Shown: positions 8,072 through 14,567 of the stretch, piece after piece
How the letters are laid out: every line of letters starts with the position of its first letter
Position numbering within the stretch: position 1 is the stretch's first letter
Assembly: GCF_003667545.1 (NCBI RefSeq)
Contig: NZ_RCUV01000013.1
Coordinates: 1-64,000, forward strand
Length of the DNA: 64,000 bases
From: Mycetocola manganoxydans
GTDB lineage: Bacteria; Actinomycetota; Actinomycetes; Actinomycetales; Microbacteriaceae
Direction of reading: 5' to 3'
The notes under the pieces: generated by a model
The model's database searches: none
Seen by the model: only the letters and a program-made list of their open reading frames with translations
What the model was told of the DNA's origin: nothing
Program-made: the position numbers and the translations under genes

Positions 8072-8624
8072 GGACTGGGTCTATAACCTCGAACGGCTCC
8101 GGGAATTCCAAGAGGCGTACCGTCTTCCTGTTTCGGATATCGCACGCCAAGCACCCGCGCAGGCCCTCCACTCGCTCCGGGAGTCCGCGGCGAACGCTCC
8201 AGGCAACTACCGGCAGTATCTTGAAGAAGCCATCGATTGTTACGAGGCAAGTGCATATCGCGGGGCTGTACTCATGGTTTGGGCCGCAACGATCGAGCAT
8301 ATCTACTCGGTGATTGAGGGCCATCAATCCGGTTTCAAGCTCATCGAGGTTGAGAACTTCAAGAGGTTTGAGAAGTCCAACGGTTACCGAAAGATCAGTA
8401 AGAAGAACGACCTGCTTTACGTCAATGACAAGAACTTCTTCCTGATATGCGAAGACGCAGGCGTATTCAACAAGAATGCTCGAAGTATCTTGGACGATGC
8501 ACTGAACACCCGAAACCGGTGCGGCCACCCCACCGGCTACGCGGTCGGTCGCGAGGAGGTTGTGATCTTCATCGAACGCTTGATTAACAATTTCATCAGC
8601 GGCGCGATGATCGACTGGGACTAG
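8058..8624 (+). CDS. HEPN-domain protein, putative RNase
   Basis: 188 residues, all-helical. Arg152-Asn-Arg-Cys-Gly-His157 fits the HEPN catalytic motif R-x4-H, in its usual place before the last helix (EEVVIFIERLINNFI). An upstream helix (YEASAYRGAVLMVWAATIEHIYSVI, split here only by the linker at 84) matches helix 1-2 of HEPN proteins, which often carry the same aromatic and Glu-His residues. HEPN proteins with this motif are typically metal-independent RNases in toxin-antitoxin and phage-defence systems. It overlaps the DUF5343-like gene by 14 bases, suggesting a two-protein system. Activity is inferred from motif only. Confidence 0.68.
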   Translation: MTASEDWVYNLERLREFQEAYRLPVSDIARQAPAQALHSLRESAANAPGNYRQYLEEAIDCYEASAYRGAVLMVWAATIEHIYSVIEGHQSGFKLIEVENFKRFEKSNGYRKISKKNDLLYVNDKNFFLICEDAGVFNKNARSILDDALNTRNRCGHPTGYAVGREEVVIFIERLINNFISGAMIDWD

Positions 8625-8780
8625 GAGCGCTAGGAGTCGCGATCAAATCCCCAGCTGTTCGCAAACCGGACCCTGAGCAGGGCACGCCCCAAGCGGCACG
8701 GACCTGACGATTCTCCCCCGTCTGGGAGTCGCAGATGACCCGCCCGCATGAGAATCTCACTCAGGTATCTTTCACGGACG

Positions 8781-8830
8781 TGTCATTTTCCGAAGTCGTC
8801 TGCACTGGATGTCAGAAGTCCTCTGCACAA
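8781..8830 (+). mobile_element. Tn402/Tn5053-type transposon end
   Basis: Bases 8781-8805 match 22 of 25 positions of the terminal repeat I remember for Tn402/class 1 integrons: TGTCATTTTC, then GAAG, then CTGCAC, with three differences. A second partial copy, GTCAGAAGTCCTCTGCAC, follows at 8811-8828, as expected for the repeated transposase-binding sites just inside such ends. The outer TGTCA faces left, so the transposon would extend rightward, over the resolvase gene. I could not find the opposite end or tniA, tniB or tniQ, so this is probably a remnant. Confidence 0.7.
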
Positions 8831-9000
8831 CTTGCAGCGTTGAGCCACTCCAAGGGCAGCGTCTCAGTTCCTTGGTAATGGGACGCCCCGCTTAGGTCCT
8901 TGAATTTTTGCGCTGGGCTGCCTTTTGGTATTCCAGAAATCGGGTTCAAGAGGGTGTTTCTTTAGCCGGGTACGAATGTGACTTCCGGTACGTTCGGGTG

Positions 9001-9624
9001 ATGGACATCGGCTACGCGCGCGTCTCGACGGCGAAACAAGATCTCGATCGTCAGCTCGACGCCCTGGGCGCGATCGGAATCCCGTCGGGTCGAATTTATG
9101 TCGACAAGAAATCCGGTGCGACGACGAATCGCCCTGGGCTCACTGCCGCGCTCGACTACGCCCGCGACGGGGACGTCATCGTTGTGCACACCCTGGACCG
9201 GCTGGGCCGTACCGTGCGTGACACCCTGAACTTGATCTACGAGCTGAAGGAGCGCGGTGTCGGGGTTCGGAACTTAGCCGATCCGATCCGAGTGGACTCG
9301 GCCAATCCGGAGGATCCTATGTCCCAACTCGCGGTCGTAATGCTCGCGTTGTTCGGTCAAATGGAGCGCACCTACGCGATCGAACGCGCCGCTCATGCCC
9401 GCGCCGTCGCCGTGAGCAAAGGCCGACAGGTTGGCCGGCCCTCGGTGGTCGACCCGGCCAAGCTCGCCTATGCGGCGCACTTGCGGGACACCGGTTTGAC
9501 AATGCCCGAGATCGTGGCCAAATCTGGCATCACCCGGTCCAGCCTGTACCGGCATCTGCCCCCGCGACCGGTTGACCAGCTGACGGCCGGGGCCGACCAG
9601 GTCGGTGCGGAACGCGATGGCTGA
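9001..9624 (+). CDS. tniR: Serine resolvase of Tn5053-family type
   Basis: 207 residues, a small serine recombinase. The N-terminal catalytic domain starts MDIGYARVSTAKQ with the nucleophile Ser9, and the typical LDRLGRTVRD and FGQMERTYAIERA segments follow. The C-terminal helix-turn-helix (MPEIVAKSGITRSSLYRHLP) binds the res site. It closely resembles TniR/TniC resolvases of Tn402/Tn5053-family transposons as I recall them, which resolve cointegrates. It lies 170 bases inside a matching terminal repeat. I chose the ATG at 9001; an upstream in-frame extension to 8908 has no coding character. It overlaps the next gene by 8 bases. Confidence 0.85.
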   Translation: MDIGYARVSTAKQDLDRQLDALGAIGIPSGRIYVDKKSGATTNRPGLTAALDYARDGDVIVVHTLDRLGRTVRDTLNLIYELKERGVGVRNLADPIRVDSANPEDPMSQLAVVMLALFGQMERTYAIERAAHARAVAVSKGRQVGRPSVVDPAKLAYAAHLRDTGLTMPEIVAKSGITRSSLYRHLPPRPVDQLTAGADQVGAERDG

Positions 9625-10879
9625 GGCGTCGCAGAGAATAGAGAACATGGCCATCGATGCTGCTCTTGCCCTTCCGAACGGATATGCCGAGTTCCTCGGT
9701 GCGTTGAAGACTCGTGTCCGGGACGCGCAGGTCAGGGCGCAGCGTGTGGTCAACACTGAACTGATTGAGCTGTATTGGGAACTCGGGAACGAGATTCTTG
9801 ACCAGCAGGGTCAGGCAGGGTGGGGGAGCGGGGTGATCCGCCGTATGGCCGAAGATCTTCGCGTGGAGTTCCCTCAGATGAAGGGGTTTTCGGCGTCTAA
9901 TCTTCAGTACATGCGAGCATTCGCCGTCGCATGGCCGGGACCAGCTCCAATTTCCCAGCAGGCTGCTGGGAAATTGCCCTGGGGCCATGTCATGGTCCTG
10001 ATCGACAAACTTGATGACCCCGCGACGCGCGACTGGTATGCCGCGGCCGCCGTCCAACACGGGTGGTCCCGGAACGTGCTGATGAACCAGATCATGAACC
10101 GCACTCACGACCGGATCGGATCGGGTCCTTCCAACTTCACCAGGCAGCTCCCTGCTGCCGAGTCGGAACTCGCGCAGCAGATCGCGAGGGATCCCTATGT
10201 CTTCGACTTTCTCGAGCTGACCGACCATGCCGCCGAGCGGGATCTGGAACAGTCACTGATGGATCGTATTGTCGAAACACTGCGGGAGCTCGGCGCCGGC
10301 TTCGCGTTCGTCGGTCGCCAGGTGCACTTCGACGTGGGTGGCGATGACTTCTACCTCGACCTATTGTTCTTCCACGTCGTCCAGCTCCGCTATGTCGTCG
10401 TCGAGCTTAAGACGGGAAAGTTCCAACCTGAGTACGCCGGCAAACTCGGCTTCTATATCGCCGTCGTCGACGACAAGCTCCGTCTCGCTACCCACAATCC
10501 AACGGTCGGGAAGAGTGGCTTGGCGGCCCCAGTTCGTTTTGATCGACGGACGAGTAGAGAGAAGAAGGTTCAGTACGTAGCCCCAATCTGCCCCCGGTGT
10601 CAGATCGTTCAGGGTGACGGTCATGTGAAGACCGAGGCAGGACGCTGGACCGAATACTCAATCCCGTATCGGGCAGTTTTCCCATTCGAGGAGAAGTCCC
10701 TAGCTGGCCAACATCTATGCCTGGATCGAGGGAACGGGTTATGCGATCAGATGCCGAGGGTACATCCGGTTTCATTCCCTGGAGAGACGCGCTTTTGGCT
10801 CCGGAGTCCTAAGTACGACCGCGGGGACCCCTTGCCGCCACGGCGCCCGTTCCGGGGCAAATCTTCACGAAGTTCCTGA
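9617..10879 (+). CDS. DUF1016 (YhcG-type) nuclease with unrelated C-terminus
   Basis: 420 residues from ATG 9617. Residues 12-165 are the N-terminal DUF1016 domain (VVNTELIELYWELGNEI, FSASNLQYMRAFA, LPWGHVMVLIDKL). Residues 195-300 are the PD-(D/E)XK nuclease domain, with FYLDLLFFH and VVVELKTGKFQPEYAGKL giving Asp and Glu-x-Lys. Family proteins then continue with a conserved ILLC-type strand; here homology stops right after HNPTVG, near 10,510, and the remaining 120 residues look non-native. The gene was probably cut by a rearrangement and fused to other DNA, so it may be inactive. It is translationally coupled to tniR. Confidence 0.75.
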   Translation: MAEASQRIENMAIDAALALPNGYAEFLGALKTRVRDAQVRAQRVVNTELIELYWELGNEILDQQGQAGWGSGVIRRMAEDLRVEFPQMKGFSASNLQYMRAFAVAWPGPAPISQQAAGKLPWGHVMVLIDKLDDPATRDWYAAAAVQHGWSRNVLMNQIMNRTHDRIGSGPSNFTRQLPAAESELAQQIARDPYVFDFLELTDHAAERDLEQSLMDRIVETLRELGAGFAFVGRQVHFDVGGDDFYLDLLFFHVVQLRYVVVELKTGKFQPEYAGKLGFYIAVVDDKLRLATHNPTVGKSGLAAPVRFDRRTSREKKVQYVAPICPRCQIVQGDGHVKTEAGRWTEYSIPYRAVFPFEEKSLAGQHLCLDRGNGLCDQMPRVHPVSFPGETRFWLRSPKYDRGDPLPPRRPFRGKSSRSS

Positions 10880-11103
10880 GCGTCGCGGATCGCGCGTACT
10901 CCCGGTTCTGAAGTGTTACAGCCGGTGGATCTCGGAGTCGAGGGTAGTCATCCAATCCTCCGCCAGGGACCGAATCGCTGGTCGGCTCGTCGTCGTACTC
11001 ACCGTCGCCTAGCTTGGTCACTCTGGCCATTTTCTGAGGCTAGCGGCCGCACGCAGAGCGAAGGCCTGTATCCACAGGGGAAGGTTCGGAGCATTGAGCA
11101 ACA

Positions 11104-11137
11104 AGAAGGGCCGGCAGTCGGAAGTGCCGGCCCTTCT
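11104..11137 (-). terminator. Strong hairpin after the 69-residue gene
   Basis: A perfect 13-bp stem, AGAAGGGCCGGCA paired with TGCCGGCCCTTCT, with an 8-base loop. It lies 11 bases past the stop of the small gene at 11149-11358. On the minus strand it is followed by TGTTGCT, only a weak U-tract, so efficiency is uncertain. Confidence 0.65.
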
Positions 11138-11148
11138 CGCTCACCCTG

Positions 11149-11358
11149 CTAGACGCGCTGGGTGATTGTGCCTCCCGGGTTGTTCTTGGCGGTGCGAGCC
11201 GTTACGAACTTTCCCGTCGACGCGGAGCGGTTCACAGCGCGAGCATTGCTCGTGCCCTTCCCGACGCGTTCAGTTGTTGTTTTGGCTGGCGAACGCTTAG
11301 CGGTCGCCTTGGATACGAACTTTCCAGTTCTTGCGCTGCGATTGACAGTGCGTCCCAT
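11149..11358 (-). CDS. Small basic protein with internal duplication
   Basis: 69 residues, strongly basic. It consists of two 28-residue repeats (5-32 and 42-69) sharing VNRS-A-TGKFV and ending in T-RV. Proteins built of this RSA-TGKFV unit occur widely in Actinobacteria without known function. The start is supported by GAAGGAG upstream. It follows a 28-codon gene on the same strand 52 bases away and is followed by a hairpin terminator. It sits in a cluster of tiny basic genes next to a sigma-factor-like gene. Confidence 0.72.
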   Translation of the reverse strand: MGRTVNRSARTGKFVSKATAKRSPAKTTTERVGKGTSNARAVNRSASTGKFVTARTAKNNPGGTITQRV

Positions 11359-11410
11359 GATTGGGCTCCTTCGGAGTTATGGGGAGGTCCAGGTAGGACC
11401 TCCCCGGCTG

Positions 11411-11497
11411 TTACTTGATACGGCGAGTGGTCGTGGTGACCGTGACTCGGACAATGACGGGCTTGGTGCGGATGCGCACGCGGCGGATGTTTGCCAT
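11411..11497 (-). CDS. 28-residue highly basic microprotein
   Basis: A 28-codon frame with an excellent ribosome-binding site (AAGGAGG at 11505-11511, 7 bases before ATG). The product starts MANIRRVRIRTKP and ends in TRRIK, with nine Arg/Lys residues and no acidic ones, and alternates hydrophobic and polar residues like a beta strand. I know no family. It precedes the 69-residue repeat protein on the same strand. It could be an RNA-binding or antimicrobial peptide, or simply a ribosome-associated microprotein; no evidence decides. Confidence 0.6.
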   Translation of the reverse strand: MANIRRVRIRTKPVIVRVTVTTTTRRIK

Positions 11498-11511
11498 GTC
11501 TAAACCTCCTT

Positions 11512-11532
11512 CCTCAGGGGTTTTGCCTGAGG
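11512..11532 (-). promoter_or_regulatory. Leader hairpin before the microprotein
   Basis: A 7-bp stem, CCTCAGG paired with CCTGAGG, with a 7-base loop, lies directly against the ribosome-binding site of the 28-codon gene. It could control access to that site or be part of a small attenuator. No ligand or regulator can be inferred. Confidence 0.4.
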
Positions 11533-11578
11533 AGGAGAGCTATTCCGTAACAGCTGGGGACTCCGGTATAGTCAGTCT

Positions 11579-11646
11579 TCGTCACAAGGACTGTCTAATC
11601 TCAGGACTTGCAGGTCGACCCGTTACAGCGGGTCGGCCTTTTTTTA
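11579..11646 (+). ncRNA. Candidate small RNA
   Basis: There is no reading frame here, yet a strong intrinsic terminator ends the segment and a -10-like TATAGT lies at 11567-11572. A weak -35-like TTCCGT is about 18 bases upstream. The predicted transcript of about 68 bases would run between convergent and divergent small genes. The terminator is clear; the promoter is weak, so the RNA itself is speculative. Confidence 0.3.
11613..11646 (+). terminator. Intrinsic terminator
   Basis: A 10-bp stem, GGTCGACCCG paired with CGGGTCGGCC (one G-U pair), with a 6-base loop TTACAG, is followed by seven T. It has the form of a strong rho-independent terminator on the plus strand, although no plus-strand gene precedes it. 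Confidence 0.8.
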
Positions 11647-11702
11647 TTTGTAGTTGTACACACTCGCTAATGCGCTTGCGACTAGCTATATGTGCTCGAC
11701 TT

Positions 11703-11873
11703 TCATTTCCCCCCAAGTTTTTTGGGGGGATTTTTGCGGACAGTAATTTGGCCCGAAGTATTGGCCTTCTTCACGATCTCGGCAGCGGTTCTCGTGCTCA
11801 CGGTGCGGCGAGCAGCTTGGCTCATAGGGGTGCCGATGGAGGATTGCTCAACTCGCGCTTTGAAACTCGTCAT
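11703..11873 (-). CDS. Small basic protein coupled to the sigma-like gene
   Basis: 56 residues, rich in Lys, Arg, Thr and Ala, ending KNPPKKLGGK. The ATG overlaps the sigma-like gene's stop as ATGA, and AAAAGGAGAA lies 7 bases upstream, so translation is very likely. No known motif; the region MSQAARRTVSTRTAAEIVKK is probably helical. Its final codons run through the G6/C6 hairpin at 11709-11729. Its tight coupling to the sigma-like gene suggests a partner or regulator role, which is inference. Confidence 0.62.
   Translation of the reverse strand: MTSFKARVEQSSIGTPMSQAARRTVSTRTAAEIVKKANTSGQITVRKNPPKKLGGK
11709..11735 (+). terminator. Hairpin with U-tract
   Basis: CCCCCCAA pairs with TTGGGGGG over a short T-rich loop, followed by ATTTTT on the plus strand. 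It overlaps the 3' end of the minus-strand 56-residue gene. It looks like a terminator for plus-strand transcripts, perhaps a second stop after the candidate small RNA. Confidence 0.5.
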
Positions 11874-12679
11874 GCCAGTTCTCCTTTTTGTCTCCGTTTT
11901 GAACGTTCGTAATGAAGCATCCGCTCAACAGCTTTCGGTGTCATCTCCAGGTGCTGGCCGATCTCTTCGTGAGTGTGCCCTGCGGCCGCCAGCACGTAGG
12001 CCTTTTTTGCTCGCGGGTCTTTGACCGCCTCCAGTGCACGATCGATCTCCGATTGGATGGTCACCGTGACCGCAACATCTTCGCCGTTGGCGAGCAGATC
12101 CTCGTCAAAGTTCTCGTCATCATTGATGCTCTCAGCTCGCATGCTGGCTTGGTCGTAAGTCTCGGTATGCCACTTGCGGTAGATGTTGGGGAACTGCATC
12201 AGACACTGGCCGATGAAGAAAGTCTTGATTGATGCGCCCTTCGAGGGATCCCACTTGCCTGGAATCAGTACTCTCTCGCGGAAGGCACGAAGTGAGATAG
12301 CGACCACTTCCCCTGCCAAAGACTCAGCGGTTTGGTGATCTCTCAGCGCGTCGTCTATGGGTTGCGGCAGGCCACCAAATGAGTACTTCTTCACTCGATC
12401 AAAGATGAGACCGCGCATGGTCCAACCTGTGAGCACCGCCAATCCATATTTCGCAAGCTCGGTGGCGTAGTAGTTCCAGTGGAGGCCTGAAAAATTCTGG
12501 GCACGGAGCTCCTCGACCAGCTGACGGTCGGTATCGAGCCGAGCCAGGTTCTCGGCCGGCGAAAGCTTCTCGAATTGAGTCAGCCATCCGGGTTCAGCCG
12601 GTGCTGCCTCCCCCTGTTCTACGGGCACGCTGGAAAACCCGACGCGCTGGGCGTCCTGGTTATTTCCAGCGGTATCCAT
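11870..12679 (-). CDS. Sigma-70-like RNA polymerase sigma factor
   Basis: 269 residues from ATG 12679 (GGGATCG upstream); a longer reading to 12760 has no ribosome-binding site. Residues 125-180 resemble region 2 (FRERVLIPGKWDPSKGASIKT leads into an IGQ/Y-R-K-W segment). The C-terminal region 4 helix-turn-helix is clear: AYVLAAAGHTHEEIGQHL followed by TPKAVERMLHYERSKRR. The long N-terminal part (1-110) is not typical of ECF sigma factors. It overlaps a 56-codon gene by ATGA. It may switch on the adjacent small basic genes or element functions; this is inference from position. Confidence 0.68.
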   Translation of the reverse strand: MDTAGNNQDAQRVGFSSVPVEQGEAAPAEPGWLTQFEKLSPAENLARLDTDRQLVEELRAQNFSGLHWNYYATELAKYGLAVLTGWTMRGLIFDRVKKYSFGGLPQPIDDALRDHQTAESLAGEVVAISLRAFRERVLIPGKWDPSKGASIKTFFIGQCLMQFPNIYRKWHTETYDQASMRAESINDDENFDEDLLANGEDVAVTVTIQSEIDRALEAVKDPRAKKAYVLAAAGHTHEEIGQHLEMTPKAVERMLHYERSKRRQKGELA

Positions 12680-13032
12680 CCGATCCCTTTCGGTTATTGA
12701 GGGGCTGCAGAACTTTGTTCGGCGTCCCGTCTTATGTGCCGGATTCTGATTTCCCCCCAACCTCGCTCAATTTCTGGTTGGGTTACAGCGCCTTCAACCC
12801 ATTGTGGCGTCCGCATCCGACACCTAGAGGATGCTGGAAGGCCGAATTTGATTGTGAGATCGGCGTAATCACGCCGATCACGGGTCATCCTCACAGGTGA
12901 TAAGAGTGCTTCGGCTCGATGGTGTCAGGACAGAATTACGACCACTACGGAACGTTGGCAATCAATACGTGGATGGAGCTGTATCCACAGGTCGAATTCG
13001 GTGGTGACAGACCCACTCTGATTCGTCCTGAG
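12680..13032. other. Intergenic region upstream of the sigma-like gene
   Basis: About 350 bases. A plus-strand frame starting at 12919 gives about 40 plausible residues (HYGTLAINTWMELYP) before running antisense into the nuclease gene, so it could be the remnant of a gene, but I cannot name it. Nothing else is convincing; the sigma-like gene's promoter should lie near the left end. Confidence 0.3.
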
Positions 13033-13611
13033 CTACGCCGCCGGCAGTGTGATCTCCTCTACGTCGAGCATCGCATCGACAAACGAATACTCAGGCGCGC
13101 CGTCGACGTTGAGCGCGATCTCAATCGCTTCAGCCATGGCAGCGAAGCTTAGGAGGGTCGCGCGCTCTGGGAGGTCGTACACGGTGCGCCAGGCGCGCTC
13201 GTTCTTGCGGATCACCTGGCTAGGAGCGACGACGATGATTGGCAGGCCACCGTGTGCCATATGCGCGAATTGGTAGAGCGTCTTCCCACATTGTTGCGGG
13301 CAGGACCTTCCGTGCGAGATCTGTGTTTTCTCTCCTTTGGTCTCAACGAAGCCGAGGGCGCGCCTGCTGGTCGTTGTGCATCCCGCGATATCGCCCTCAC
13401 CGTGACCACCCCGGCGCCAGAGGAGATGTAGTTCTGGATCGAGCTGGAACTGCTTCAACACGTAGCGCTGGAGGCTCGGCAGATAGGCGAGGGCGTTGTG
13501 GAGCACGGCCGTCGTGCGTGATTCCAGCTTCCCTCGAGGAGCAGCGTCGTACTTCCGAAGCGCGTTCGGGATCCGGTGCCAGGACTGGTCGCCCAGGAGG
13601 AGATTGCTCAT
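13033..13611 (-). CDS. Putative PD-(D/E)XK-type nuclease
   Basis: 192 residues from ATG 13611, which has AAAGGGAG eight bases upstream; the frame extends to 13695 but without a start signal. Asp74 in GEGDIAG and Glu90-Thr-Lys92 in LGFVETKGEKTQ have the spacing and strand context of a PD-(D/E)XK active site. The middle of the protein has a hydrophobic strand (LPIIVVAP) typical of the fold. There is no methyltransferase nearby, so a classic type II restriction enzyme is unlikely. Repair or defence nuclease are both possible. Confidence 0.5.
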   Translation of the reverse strand: MSNLLLGDQSWHRIPNALRKYDAAPRGKLESRTTAVLHNALAYLPSLQRYVLKQFQLDPELHLLWRRGGHGEGDIAGCTTTSRRALGFVETKGEKTQISHGRSCPQQCGKTLYQFAHMAHGGLPIIVVAPSQVIRKNERAWRTVYDLPERATLLSFAAMAEAIEIALNVDGAPEYSFVDAMLDVEEITLPAA

Positions 13612-13800
13612 CGGTGACTCCCTTTTCGAGGTGAGGCCGAGGCTACGCCGGACCTCCGACACCTGGCTGCGCAGCTGCCGACCAAGTTGCCGCATAGAAG
13701 AACTGCCGAGTCACCCGGAACCCTGATCAATCGCTCTCCAGCGGCGTATCAGAAAAGAGAAGGAACTCAGCAGTCCTCTGTAGCCGAACGAAAGAACCCA

Positions 13801-13980
13801 ATGGATCTCACCCCGCACGACCTCTACGAACTGATCAACCTGCTTTACGAGCTGTGGACGCTGTACCGCCGCGCTTCAGCGCGGGCCAGGATCATCATCC
13901 TGCTCAAGCGTTTCATCGAGCGGCTCCGCAAGGAACGAAACGGGGGTGACGATCAGAAACCCCGTGAGCCTCGGCGCTAG
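13801..13980 (+). CDS. Small hypothetical protein, helical and basic
   Basis: 59 residues. The sequence LYELINLLYELWTLYRRASARARIIILLKRFIERLRK is here described only by its ends: an amphipathic or partly membrane-seeking helix (residues 8-30) followed by a basic helix and a charged tail. ATG at 13801 has only a weak GAAAG upstream. No family recognised. Its stop shares the bases CTAG with the convergent gene at 13977. Confidence 0.45.
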   Translation: MDLTPHDLYELINLLYELWTLYRRASARARIIILLKRFIERLRKERNGGDDQKPREPRR

Positions 13981-14117
13981 CCGTATGCGCGGTAGGCGAT
14001 GATCTCCCAGCCTTCGGGAACCATCGCCTCCGCAGCTGCGCGGACCGAAGCATAATCGTTCCCCTCAGCCTCAAGGTGCCTAGTTTCTTCTTGACGGATA
14101 GTGACGATGACCTTCAT
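13977..14117 (-). CDS. 46-residue hypothetical protein
   Basis: The product starts MKVIVTIRQEETRHLEAEG and ends GWEIIAYRAYG. It has a strand-helix-helix-strand look (VIVTI, YASVRAAAEAM, EIIAYR), a compact alpha/beta mini-protein. ATG at 14117 is preceded by GGAGCGAGCA, a good ribosome-binding site. No known family. It converges on the 59-residue gene with overlapping stops. Similar small proteins occur on actinobacterial plasmids, as far as I recall, without function. Confidence 0.6.
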   Translation of the reverse strand: MKVIVTIRQEETRHLEAEGNDYASVRAAAEAMVPEGWEIIAYRAYG

Positions 14118-14159
14118 TGCTCGCTCCAGATGTATAGCGACTATAGAGAATCCGGTAAA

Positions 14160-14465
14160 TCAGAGCTTGTCGACGGCCGAGGCCCATACCCAGGCTCGCT
14201 GAGTCACTCCCCCGCTGTCCTCCCACTCGATCTGCACGGCCCGGGTAGTCCAGGCGATCGCCCGCCCCTCGACCCTCGCCGGTGTCTCCGGGTAGCGCGC
14301 CCAGGCACGCACCGGTATCGGCTTTTGAGCTGCGATCACCGGGTCGTGTTCAGCGTCGATCTCCGCGGCCGAGAGACTCACCGGCTTCGGCTTGATGAGC
14401 ACCTCAGTTACGCGGCGCTTCATGAGCTTGTCGTATTGAACCGCGTAACGCTTGTTGGTGCCCAT
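14160..14465 (-). CDS. Hypothetical protein of plasmid-like context
   Basis: 101 residues, starting MGTNKRYAVQYDKLMKRRV and rich in Trp toward the C-terminus (WARYPETP, AIAWTTRAVQIEWED, AWVWASAV). The pattern of evenly spaced aromatic strands suggests a small beta barrel. I do not recognise a named domain. It is on the same strand as, and downstream of, ssb and nrdH, and is likely part of the same mobile-element gene set. Confidence 0.6.
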   Translation of the reverse strand: MGTNKRYAVQYDKLMKRRVTEVLIKPKPVSLSAAEIDAEHDPVIAAQKPIPVRAWARYPETPARVEGRAIAWTTRAVQIEWEDSGGVTQRAWVWASAVDKL

Positions 14466-14511
14466 CTATCAACTAGAACATATGTTCGAATTGCTGTTTA
14501 GGACGAAGTGA

Positions 14512-14543
14512 AGCCCCCGGCCGGGAGAGGACGGCCGGGGGCT
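14512..14543 (-). terminator. Hairpin after ssb
   Basis: An 11-bp stem, AGCCCCCGGCC paired with GGCCGGGGGCT, with a 10-base loop, lies 25 bases beyond the ssb stop. There is no run of T on either side, so it may act as an RNA-stabilising structure or a weak terminator. Confidence 0.5.
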
Positions 14544-14567
14544 GGCTTGGGGGTTAGGCGGTTGGCG

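Noticed and set aside
12919-13152. Plus-strand frame before the nuclease gene
   Set aside because: Only about 40 plausible residues before it becomes antisense to the nuclease gene; too little for a call.
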